DNA from: Planctomycetales bacterium 10988
Lineage (GTDB): Bacteria; Planctomycetota; Planctomycetia; Pirellulales; Pb10988
Reading direction: 5' to 3'
DNA length: 64,000 nucleotides
Assembly (NCBI GenBank): GCA_009664345.1
Contig: CP043547.1
Coordinates: forward strand, 248,001-312,000
Below the pieces are notes generated by a model, which made no database searches, was not told the origin of the DNA, and worked only from the letters and a program-made list of their open reading frames with translations. The position numbers and the translations under genes were made by a program. Below, in pieces: positions 35,774 through 43,570 of this stretch (position 1 is the stretch's first letter; each line of letters opens with the position of its first letter).

Positions 35774-37714
35774 TTAATCCTCGGTCTTTTCTTTTGTGAG
35801 GAGAGAAACGACTACCAGGGTCAGGAAACCAAGCGGAATGGTGATAATGCCGGGTTGGCTAAAGGGAGCCAGGGCATCTTCAGCAGGAAGGCCATAAACT
35901 TTGGAATAGGTATCCCCACTCAGCAAAATCCAACCAAGTGAAGAAGTCATTCCCACGATAACAGCGGAAATGATTCCCTGGCGAGTTACTCCTTTCCAAA
36001 AGAGAGGAACCACCAGCGAAGGGAGATTTGCCGAAGCCGCCACACTAAAGGCCCAACCAACCAAGTAGCTAACATTTAACTTTTCAAACAGAATGCCAAG
36101 CACAATCGCAATCCCGCCAACGGCCACCGAGGCGATCTTCGCTAAGCGAACTTTTTCATGGTCGGTCATCTCAACCGTTCGGAAGTTCGACACAAGGTCG
36201 TGAGTCACCGCCCCGGCGGATGCCAAAATCAAACCGCTTACGGTACCCAGCACGGTGGTAAAGGCGATGGCGGAAATAATCGCAAAGAGCAGTTCGCTGA
36301 TACTTTTCGCCAAGAGCGGAGCGGCCATGTTGCTATTGGTCACATCCATCGATCCACTCGTCATCGCCCCAAGACCGAGATAGAGCGTGAGCACATAGAA
36401 GAAGCCGATACTCGCGATCCCCACGATGGTACTCTTGCGGGCACTGGCCTCGTCCTTCACGGTATAGTAACGAATGAGAATGTGTGGCAGAGACGCCGTT
36501 CCGCAGAAAAGGGCCAACATAAGCGAGAGAAAGTTCAGTTTATCCAGCCAATGATCACTACGAATTCCGGCAAAGCGAGGATGTTCCCCGGGGCGTAGAA
36601 TTTGGCTCCCCGGCGTCGGCTTTTGATAATAGACCGTCAAGGATTGTCCTTCGTCATCCACTCCCGGTTGACTTGCCCAAAGAACGACTTCACTCTCTTG
36701 AAGTGTACTAAAAAACGATAGCGGTCCGAGCGGTCCCGTTTTTTCTTGCCCATCCGGAAGTTCACTAATATAGCCGATGGGATGCAACTCAGGTTCGCCT
36801 TTCTGCGTCCCTTTGACTTGACCATTGACCAATGTTTCGCCGGAAGGAGAAGTCCCGACCGTTTGTGCTTCCAAAAGGTACTTTTCGTTTTCGTTCTTTG
36901 AATAGACACTCCAGTACGAAGGTCGTTCCAGTTTGGCATCTTCGAAGCGAAGAATGGTTGTCTTATCAGAACTTAACGATTCAACCTTTTCCCCTTCAGT
37001 AAGCTCGCTCGGGAGGTCCCACTCTTCAAAAGTAGCTTTTGTATCAAAGGGGCCGTATTCCCGAAAGGCATAGCCATCGATTCCCCCCGGTGCTGTTTCA
37101 AAGCCGCGTCCGAGAAGGATCACGGTCAGAATCAAGCTAAAGACAACGAGCAGTGAGCCTTTGAGGAACTGAACCCAAGTCGTTGAAACCATCCCGGCGG
37201 TGACGACGATCACAATGACGATCGCCCCGACCATCAACACACCAACCCAATGCGGGAAGCCAAGCAGTGGTTGAATAAGAACTCCGGCACCGACCATCTG
37301 CGGAATCAAATAGAACATACTCACTGCGAGGGTGCTGATTCCTGCCGCGAGGCGAATTCCACGCGAGCCATATTTTGCATCAAGGGCATCAGCAAACGTG
37401 AACTTGCCCAGGCGTTTCATCGGTTCGGCCACCACAAACAGGGCGACAATCCAACCTGCCAGATATCCGATCGAATAGAGAAAACCATCATAGCCATAAA
37501 AGGCAATCATCCCGCAAATACCGAGAAACGACGCTGCCGAGAGGTAATCTCCGGCGAACGCCACGCCATTGATAAACCACGGGATCTGGCCATGTGCCGC
37601 AAAATAGCCTTGGGAGGATTTGGCTTTTCCGCCCAAATAAAAACTAAGGCCAAGGGTAAAGCCCACAAAGAGCAAGAAAATCACAACCGCCACCATGGAG
37701 GGTTCGTAAATCAT
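35774..37714 (-). CDS. ActP-like sodium/solute (monocarboxylate) symporter
   Basis: 646-residue member of the sodium:solute symporter family, closest by eye to acetate permease ActP, which takes up acetate or related short acids. Early helices and conserved blocks include 'SSQGYFAAHGQIPWFINGVA', 'GDYLSAASFLGICGMIAFYG' and 'GKFTFADALDAKYGSRGIRL'. The core continues with 'FCGTASLPHILIRYYTVKDE', 'VLGTVSGLILASAGAVTHDL' and 'WAFSVAASANLPSLVVPLFW'. It is about 100 residues longer than ActP because of a hydrophilic segment around residues 215-385 between helices. Its ATG overlaps the stop of the DUF485 gene (ATGA), the usual pairing for this family. Confidence 0.9.
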   Translation of the reverse strand: MIYEPSMVAVVIFLLFVGFTLGLSFYLGGKAKSSQGYFAAHGQIPWFINGVAFAGDYLSAASFLGICGMIAFYGYDGFLYSIGYLAGWIVALFVVAEPMKRLGKFTFADALDAKYGSRGIRLAAGISTLAVSMFYLIPQMVGAGVLIQPLLGFPHWVGVLMVGAIVIVIVVTAGMVSTTWVQFLKGSLLVVFSLILTVILLGRGFETAPGGIDGYAFREYGPFDTKATFEEWDLPSELTEGEKVESLSSDKTTILRFEDAKLERPSYWSVYSKNENEKYLLEAQTVGTSPSGETLVNGQVKGTQKGEPELHPIGYISELPDGQEKTGPLGPLSFFSTLQESEVVLWASQPGVDDEGQSLTVYYQKPTPGSQILRPGEHPRFAGIRSDHWLDKLNFLSLMLALFCGTASLPHILIRYYTVKDEASARKSTIVGIASIGFFYVLTLYLGLGAMTSGSMDVTNSNMAAPLLAKSISELLFAIISAIAFTTVLGTVSGLILASAGAVTHDLVSNFRTVEMTDHEKVRLAKIASVAVGGIAIVLGILFEKLNVSYLVGWAFSVAASANLPSLVVPLFWKGVTRQGIISAVIVGMTSSLGWILLSGDTYSKVYGLPAEDALAPFSQPGIITIPLGFLTLVVVSLLTKEKTED

Positions 37715-37953
37715 TTTTTCCCTCCTTCGGAAGCGTTCGTACTTTCGGAGCGAGCAATCAGCCCATAGATCATGGCAAGAATGAAGGCAGCGATAATCAG
37801 CCCAAAACCGGAGAGAATCGCCAAATTGACCCCCGCAAACGGGGTGATTTCCATAGTTTCCGCAGAAAAGGCATTTAAGAAAACGAACCCGCCATAAAGG
37901 ACGAGATAGATCATAAACAGGACTAACCCGATGCGGGCGTTAGCGGTCTGCAT
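37711..37953 (-). CDS. DUF485 family membrane protein
   Basis: 80 residues with two membrane helices ('IGLVLFMIYLVLYGGFVFLN' and 'LAILSGFGLIIAAFILAMIY'), the standard layout of DUF485 proteins found next to ActP-type symporters. The ATG at 37953 has GGAG nine bases upstream; a TTG at 37968 is also in frame. It overlaps the symporter by 4 bp. It is probably an accessory subunit or regulator of the symporter; its biochemical role is not settled. Confidence 0.88.
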   Translation of the reverse strand: MQTANARIGLVLFMIYLVLYGGFVFLNAFSAETMEITPFAGVNLAILSGFGLIIAAFILAMIYGLIARSESTNASEGGKK

Positions 37954-37968
37954 GGGGGGATTCTCCAA

Positions 37969-38297
37969 CGATTGTTTTATAGGGCAGTAGCCTTCGGGCA
38001 GCGGGCCCCCTGGCTTTTCCGTTGCGATGTACTCGATTCTTAGCCGAAATCATGGTTTGATTGGTAAGTGTCCATGAGCAAAATATTCAGCGGGATAAGA
38101 ATATCAGGTCCAATCGCGGACCACAACCCAACCGACGTGAATCACGAAAGATTTGAAGCGGAGAACCACCCGATTATCGCACTTAATCCAATTGTCTGTT
38201 CTTCAAGCGTGAAATGAAAAGTCCCTTGAAAACCATCTTAAAGAAGTGCTTTTCATTTTCTAATATGTTTTATTCTACTTCAATAGTTGAAAATATT
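37969..38297. other. Intergenic region upstream of the symporter operon
   Basis: About 330 bp with no convincing gene. It should include the promoter of the DUF485-symporter pair, but no clear -35/-10 was found. It becomes strongly AT-rich beyond 38,200. Confidence 0.45.
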
Positions 38298-38337
38298 TAA
38301 AAAAAAAGGAGATACAAACAAAAAGTTATATCTCCTT
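38298..38337 (-). terminator. Terminator of the intradiol dioxygenase gene
   Basis: AAGGAGATA (38306-38314) pairs with TATCTCCTT (38329-38337). A long A-run to the left gives a U tract on the minus strand. It lies 33 bp past the dioxygenase stop. Confidence 0.8.
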
Positions 38338-38369
38338 CTTTTACTATTTTAAATAAACTCTAGAAAAGT

Positions 38370-39062
38370 TTATTCCATGGTGGGTGTGACACCTTTTTTG
38401 TGGGGACTGTCTAAAATAACCGCGAAATGACCAAGTGGAATGTCAGGACTTTCACTTGTTTTTGCAAAGTCGAGGGTGACGTTTTCTTTTTCGGCCCGAC
38501 TTAAGCGGCGATAAATTCCATCCTTTTGATTAAGGCTTGGTTCATCTTCAAAATAAATTTGTGTTGTTAAGGTTCTACCGCTCGGTGCAAAAATTTTAGT
38601 GTGAATATGTAAGGTACGGCCGGGGTATTTTCCTGGCCGAATCGTGAGGAATTCGTACTTCCCTTCTTCATCGGCGATTGCCCTACCCCAATATTGAAAG
38701 TTTGGGTCCATCGGGGCATTTCGTCGGTCTCGAGGATGAGAATATTTTCCATGGGCGTTGGTCTGCCAAATTTCCACCACCGCCCCGGAAATCGGTTCGC
38801 CTTGAAGGTTCTTGACGGTCCCCTTCAAAGCGATGATATCTCCCAAGGATTGTGGCGACTCCGGCGACAATCGGGTTAAATCGTGATCGCAGTACCGTTG
38901 TTTTTCGATCGCTGGAATTGGATAAAAGGGACCCTCGGTTGCCGATGGAGTCTGCACTTGATCGGCGTGGAGCAGTTGAGGCATCAGAGAACCCGAGGCC
39001 ATGGCTCCGCCTGCAAGTTGTAACATTTGTCTACGATTTGTAATAAGTTGGGGAGGTTTCAT
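38370..39062 (-). CDS. Intradiol ring-cleavage dioxygenase-like protein
   Basis: 230 residues with a Tat-type leader ('NRRQMLQLAGGAM'). The body resembles protocatechuate 3,4-dioxygenase / intradiol dioxygenases: 'TEGPFYPIPAIEKQRYCDHD', 'GAVVEIWQTNAHGKYSHPRD', 'NFQYWGRAIADEEGKYEFLT' and 'PGRTLHIHTKIFA'. The two Tyr and two His that hold ferric iron fit 'HGKYSHP', 'QYWGRA' and 'LHIH'. These enzymes open catechol rings between the hydroxyls. An exported version may act on aromatic material outside the cytoplasm, but no other aromatic-pathway gene is adjacent. Moderately AT-rich DNA and its own terminator. Confidence 0.88.
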   Translation of the reverse strand: MKPPQLITNRRQMLQLAGGAMASGSLMPQLLHADQVQTPSATEGPFYPIPAIEKQRYCDHDLTRLSPESPQSLGDIIALKGTVKNLQGEPISGAVVEIWQTNAHGKYSHPRDRRNAPMDPNFQYWGRAIADEEGKYEFLTIRPGKYPGRTLHIHTKIFAPSGRTLTTQIYFEDEPSLNQKDGIYRRLSRAEKENVTLDFAKTSESPDIPLGHFAVILDSPHKKGVTPTME

Positions 39063-39346
39063 ACTTTCTCCTTACAAGGAAATAAAAAATATCTCTGCCG
39101 AGCATGGCTCGCATTTGGAAGCGTTGGCGATGAAAAGCGTGGGCCTCTTGATAAAAGTGACTTTGCCGACGCTCTCACTTTGAGGGATGAAAGGGAAAGC
39201 CCCCGGTCAATCCAATGTGAACAATTTGCTTGAAGGGGCGATTCAACATTCCTATGCTAGAGGCGGATCAAATTCGCAAGTTCTCCATCTATCCAAGTTT
39301 TTGGTCTTTGGCTCTTACCACGCCGCCTATTCAAGGAACATCTACC

Positions 39347-40795
39347 ATGTCGACAGCAACGTTTCCTACCTACTTATTGAACCGACTGATGGTCATTGGG
39401 TTCTGTTTTATTCCATGGATTTCCCAAATTCAGGCTCAGCAAGTAGAGAAGAACCCCGAAAAGCCCTTCAATATCCTCTTTATCGCGGTAGATGACTTAC
39501 GGCCACAGCTCAATTGCTACGGCAAAAGCAAAATGGTTTCTCCAAATATCGACCGATTGGCCAGTGAAGGCGTCCTTTTTGAACGGGCATTTTGCATGGT
39601 TCCCACCTGTGGAGCTTCGAGAGCCAGCTTAATGACGAGTATTCGTCCAACCCGAACGCGTTTCACAACCTACCTCACTTATGCTGAAAAAGATGCTCCC
39701 GGCATCGTGCCACTCAATACCTACTTTAAACAAAACGGGTATACCACCGTTTCCTTGGGAAAGGTTTATCATCATAAGGATGACCATGCAGAAGGGTGGT
39801 CGGAACCCGCTTGGCGACCGCGGACGCAGGCTTATAAGCTCGAAGAGAATATGAAGATCGTCCGTAGCCAGGCAGGGAAAGGCAAAAAGGCAAGAGGACC
39901 GTCCTACGAATCGGCGGATGCCCCGGATGAAGAATACCCTGATGGGTTGCTTGCCCAACAAGCAATGGAACAACTAAGCCAACTTTCAAAGAATGAAGAG
40001 CCTTTCTTTTTAGCAGTAGGATTTATCAAACCCCATCTTCCTTTCGTTTGCCCCCAGCGAGATTGGGACCTTTATTCGGAAGAGGAGATTCAGCTACCTC
40101 CGAACTTCGCACGACCCGAAGATGTGCCGCAAGAAGCACTCCATAACTCAGGCGAGTTAAGGGCCTATTCAGATATCCCCGCGAAAGGACCGATCCCTGA
40201 AGAAACCTGTCGGAAGTTGATTCACGGTTATTACGCCTGTGTGAGTTTTACTGATCGGCAAATTGGAAAAGTGTTGCAGAAGTTGGAAGATTTAAATTTA
40301 AAAGAGAACACCATCGTTGTGCTTTGGGGGGATCATGGTTGGAATTTAGGTGAACATAACTTGTGGTGTAAACACTGTTGTTTTGAAACTTCCATGCACA
40401 TCCCGTTAATCGTTCGCGTCCCGGGACTCAGTGAAGGCCAAGGTTCTTACGCGTTAATCGAAACGGTTGATATTTATCCAACCTTGTGTGATTTGGCGGG
40501 GATTGCCTTGCCCACACATGTCCAGGGAAAAAGTTTCCTTCCGATTCTACAAGACCCCACCTTAGCTGGTAAAGAAACCGCAATCGGAAGATTTCGAGAT
40601 GGCGACACCGTGCGGACGGATAAATTTCGCTACAGCGAATACACCGATAAGAAAGGGAAACTGCTTGGCAAGATGCTCTTTAATCATAAACAAGACCCCG
40701 AAGAAGATCAGAATCTTGCAGAACAGAAGAAGAATCAAGAAAAGGTTTCCGAACTTTCCAACTATTTAAAAGAGAGTAAAAAAATCAATCCATAG
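39347..40795 (+). CDS. Secreted sulfatase, iduronate-2-sulfatase-like
   Basis: 482 residues with a leader to about residue 30 (ISQIQAQQ). Blocks typical of the iduronate-2-sulfatase-like group are 'NILFIAVDDLRPQLNCYGKS', 'VSPNIDRLASEGVLFERAF' and 'LAVGFIKPHLPFVCPQRDWD', followed by 'VVLWGDHGWNLGEHNLWCKH'. The formylglycine site reads C-G-A-S-R (Cys about 88), with Ala where most sulfatases, including the three upstream, have Pro; maturation of such sites is plausible but should not be assumed. The ATG at 39347 follows AAGGA. The stop is embedded in a strong terminator hairpin. It is convergent with the ThuA operon. Confidence 0.92.
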   Translation: MSTATFPTYLLNRLMVIGFCFIPWISQIQAQQVEKNPEKPFNILFIAVDDLRPQLNCYGKSKMVSPNIDRLASEGVLFERAFCMVPTCGASRASLMTSIRPTRTRFTTYLTYAEKDAPGIVPLNTYFKQNGYTTVSLGKVYHHKDDHAEGWSEPAWRPRTQAYKLEENMKIVRSQAGKGKKARGPSYESADAPDEEYPDGLLAQQAMEQLSQLSKNEEPFFLAVGFIKPHLPFVCPQRDWDLYSEEEIQLPPNFARPEDVPQEALHNSGELRAYSDIPAKGPIPEETCRKLIHGYYACVSFTDRQIGKVLQKLEDLNLKENTIVVLWGDHGWNLGEHNLWCKHCCFETSMHIPLIVRVPGLSEGQGSYALIETVDIYPTLCDLAGIALPTHVQGKSFLPILQDPTLAGKETAIGRFRDGDTVRTDKFRYSEYTDKKGKLLGKMLFNHKQDPEEDQNLAEQKKNQEKVSELSNYLKESKKINP

Positions 40796-40825
40796 ACAAC
40801 CTGTCTATGGATTGATTTCTATTTA
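40782..40825 (+). terminator. Long-stem terminator overlapping the sulfatase stop codon
   Basis: AAATCAATCCATAGACA (40782-40798) is fully complementary to 40802-40818 across a 3-nt loop, followed by CTATTTAAA. The stop TAG (40793-40795) is inside the left arm. It probably serves the sulfatase and may block read-through from the convergent ThuA gene. Confidence 0.8.
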
Positions 40826-40868
40826 AAATGAGCCATATTGATACCACGCAGGTATTGAGATGGCTTTT

Positions 40869-42023
40869 TTATTCTTTGATAGAAGTCGCTGGTAGTTGAT
40901 GTTCTTCAAGTGTCATTTCTCGATCCGTCCAATAATTGGGTGCCTTTTGAAATTGAAAGGCAGAAGGTTCGTACTCTCCAACTAAACTTACTTCGGAGCC
41001 AGTCGAAGGAATCTGGTCTTCCATTTTTAAACACCAATAAACACCATTGACAAGAAGGCGGCGGGTTCCATCATTCAGCATGTCGGTAGCAGCACCAATC
41101 GTAGAAGTAAATACTCGCCCTTTTTTACCGCCAGGAATTTTATAGCTCTTGGTCCAAGCGATCGGCATCAAAGGATCATTGGGATCTTCCAAGTCAGGCC
41201 TTCGAGGATTACTTGTCGCAAGCGTTGTATCCGTATCACGCATTCCATACAGTGGATCATTAGCATCGTATTCCCTTTCTCGGTCAATGACTTGGCCAAG
41301 AATGATCGGCTTGGAATCGCCGGGAAGTGGCAGTCGCACCGTATAAACATCCGACGGCCCCCAAATATCGCCGCTTTGAATTCCTCTTGAAATTGGATGT
41401 TGCTTCGCATTCGGAGCAATCACACCTCGAGCACTTTGATGTCGATGATGCCCATGATGACTAATCCATTGTTCACCTAAAACTAATCGCCCAAAGCCCC
41501 CTTCCCAAGCTTTCTTTTCACCTTGATACCCATTACTATAGTGCCACCACTCATGAGGTTGGGGATAGAAAAAAGCATGGGTAGCTGTACGAATCCCAAG
41601 CACTGGCTTTCCACTTTTCAAATAGTTATCAATCAACTTCATCTGCTTCCCTGGCAGTGCTCGATACCGCGTAAAGATGATCATCAAGTCGGCATCTTTT
41701 AAAGCTTCAAGTCCGGGAATATTGTCAGAAATATTGGGGTTGATCAATCCTGTCTCAGGATCAATAGAAAATAGAACTGTACATTCAAACCCATGATGAA
41801 TTGTTAAAATTTTTCCAAGTTGTGGCAAGGCTTCTTCCGAACGATATTCTTCATCCCCGGAGATTAAAACAATCTTTTTCCCATTCGCTTTTTCCTGAGA
41901 AGGTGAATACGTAACTCCTACCTCCCCACAATGAGAAAAGTTTGGAAACGTTGCCATCAAGATTAGAAAACAGGAAGCCAAGGTTATTAACTGAGAACGA
42001 GTAAACATATAGATTGCTTTCAT
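40869..42023 (-). CDS. ThuA domain protein (trehalose-utilisation family)
   Basis: About 384 residues with a hydrophobic leader ('LITLASCFLILMATFPNFSH'). The ThuA glutamine-amidotransferase-like fold reads 'KKIVLISGDEEYRSEEALPQ', 'ALKDADLMIIFTRYRALPGK', 'YLKSGKPVLGIRTATHAFFY' and 'GGFGRLVLGEQWISHHGHHR', ending in 'GGKKGRVFTSTIGAATDMLN'. The conserved Cys nucleophile of amidotransferases is absent (GIRTATHAF), as in other ThuA proteins. In this phylum the family accompanies cytochrome-linked sugar catabolism genes. The start is uncertain: ATG 42023 lies 22 bp from the DUF1501 stop. It is the last gene of the three-gene minus-strand module. Confidence 0.86.
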   Translation of the reverse strand: MKAIYMFTRSQLITLASCFLILMATFPNFSHCGEVGVTYSPSQEKANGKKIVLISGDEEYRSEEALPQLGKILTIHHGFECTVLFSIDPETGLINPNISDNIPGLEALKDADLMIIFTRYRALPGKQMKLIDNYLKSGKPVLGIRTATHAFFYPQPHEWWHYSNGYQGEKKAWEGGFGRLVLGEQWISHHGHHRHQSARGVIAPNAKQHPISRGIQSGDIWGPSDVYTVRLPLPGDSKPIILGQVIDREREYDANDPLYGMRDTDTTLATSNPRRPDLEDPNDPLMPIAWTKSYKIPGGKKGRVFTSTIGAATDMLNDGTRRLLVNGVYWCLKMEDQIPSTGSEVSLVGEYEPSAFQFQKAPNYWTDREMTLEEHQLPATSIKE

Positions 42024-42045
42024 TTGGGGGCTGGATTGAAAAAGA

Positions 42046-43479
42046 TTAAACAAGGATATCTTTGACGACATGACCATGAACATCCGTTAAACGAAAGCGT
42101 CGACCTTGATATTTATAAGTTAGCCGTTTGTGATCGATGCCTAATAAATGCAAAATCGTTGCTTGTAGGTCATGCACATGGACAGGGTTTTCTGACACAT
42201 TATAACTAAAGTCATCGGTATTCCCATAGGTCTTCCCCGGTTGAATTCCCCCTCCCGCCATCCAATACGTGAAGCACCGCGGATGGTGGTCGCGACCAAA
42301 ATTTGTCGCCGTTAGCTTTCCTTGACAGTAGTTAGTACGCCCGAATTCACCTCCCCAGATCACTAAAGTATCTTCCAGTAATCCCCGGCGTTTTAAATCC
42401 AACACTAAAGCCGCTGAGGCTTGATCCGTTTGTTTACATTGTCGTTTGATACTTTTCGGAAGACCGCCGTGGTGATCCCAACCTTGATGATAAAGTTGAA
42501 TGAAGCGAACCCCTTTTTCCGCTAATCTGCGAGCCAATAAACAATTCGCTGCATAGGTCCCCGGCGTTCGCGAGTCCTCTCCATAAAGTTGAAATGTCTC
42601 TTCAGATTCATCTTGAAAGTTTACAACATCGGGAATCGATTGTTGCATCCGATAGGCCAATTCATATTGAGCCATCCTAGCTTCCAACAAAGGGTCCGAA
42701 GTTTGCTCTTCGTGTAAAGCTTTTAAAGTGTCTAACATCTCGCGTCGGACGGATTGATTGATTCCGGCAGGATTTGAGAGATAAAGGATTGGGTCTTTGC
42801 CCGAGCGAAAACGGACCCCTTGATGGTGTGAAGGAAGAAAGCCATTTCCCCAAAACCGAGAAACAAGCGGTTGTCCTTTCTGATCCTTTGTAACCAAAAC
42901 TACAAAGTTAGGAAGATTTTCATTTTCTGAACCAAGACCATAACTGAGCCAAGCCCCTAAACTTGGACGCCCCGCAAGAGGAGAACCTGTTTGTAGAAAA
43001 GTAACCGCGGGGCCATGATTGATAGAATCGGTATGAAGAGACTTGATAAAACAAAGTTCATCAACAATTTTTGCGGTATGAGGAAGAAGTTCGCTGACCC
43101 AAGCCCCGCTTTTTCCATATTGATGAAAAGAGAAAGGAGAACCAACGAGAGGCAGACTTGTTTGATTGCCACTCATGCCCGTCAAGCGTTGGCCTTTTCT
43201 GACACTTTCTGGAAGTTGGGTTCCATGTTTTTCTCTCAAGATCGGCTTTTCGTCAAACAGATCAATCTGGGAAGGAGCACCGGATTGTAAAAGAAAGATG
43301 ACACGCTTCGCCTTTGGAGGAAAGTGCGGAATTGTCGGGAGACCTTGTGATTCCGTAGCAAAACTTGGTTGATCTTTACTTAACAGCTCAGCCAAGGCAA
43401 TCGAGCCAAGACTAACTCCGGACTGTTGGATAAAGAGTCTGCGTGAAACTTTGTTCTGCTGTTTGTTAAATAGATTCAT
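42046..43479 (-). CDS. DUF1501 protein with Tat leader
   Basis: 477 residues, starting with a twin-arginine leader ('KVSRRLFIQQSGVSLGSIAL'). Typical DUF1501 features are 'KRVIFLLQSGAPSQIDLFDE', 'INHGPAVTFLQTGSPLAGRP', 'GWDHHGGLPKSIKRQCKQTD' and 'DTLVIWGGEFGRTNYCQGK', then 'GRDHHPRCFTYWMAGGGIQP'. The fold is alkaline-phosphatase/sulfatase-like but lacks the formylglycine Cys. It is almost always encoded beside DUF1549/DUF1553 cytochrome proteins, as here (91 bp downstream of one). Its substrate is unknown; a periplasmic hydrolase or redox partner are the main ideas. Confidence 0.93.
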   Translation of the reverse strand: MNLFNKQQNKVSRRLFIQQSGVSLGSIALAELLSKDQPSFATESQGLPTIPHFPPKAKRVIFLLQSGAPSQIDLFDEKPILREKHGTQLPESVRKGQRLTGMSGNQTSLPLVGSPFSFHQYGKSGAWVSELLPHTAKIVDELCFIKSLHTDSINHGPAVTFLQTGSPLAGRPSLGAWLSYGLGSENENLPNFVVLVTKDQKGQPLVSRFWGNGFLPSHHQGVRFRSGKDPILYLSNPAGINQSVRREMLDTLKALHEEQTSDPLLEARMAQYELAYRMQQSIPDVVNFQDESEETFQLYGEDSRTPGTYAANCLLARRLAEKGVRFIQLYHQGWDHHGGLPKSIKRQCKQTDQASAALVLDLKRRGLLEDTLVIWGGEFGRTNYCQGKLTATNFGRDHHPRCFTYWMAGGGIQPGKTYGNTDDFSYNVSENPVHVHDLQATILHLLGIDHKRLTYKYQGRRFRLTDVHGHVVKDILV

Positions 43480-43570
43480 GGAACAACTCTCTATTAAAAA
43501 TGTTTTTTAGGTTCTTTATCAAACGCTGCTTCAATGGACTATATCGAGTGTCAGGCTCTCGCCCGAGCTT

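Noticed and set aside
39187-39495. 102-codon plus-strand frame upstream of the sulfatase
   Set aside because: It overlaps the sulfatase start region in another frame and resembles nothing known; the sulfatase start at 39347 has a leader and a ribosome site.
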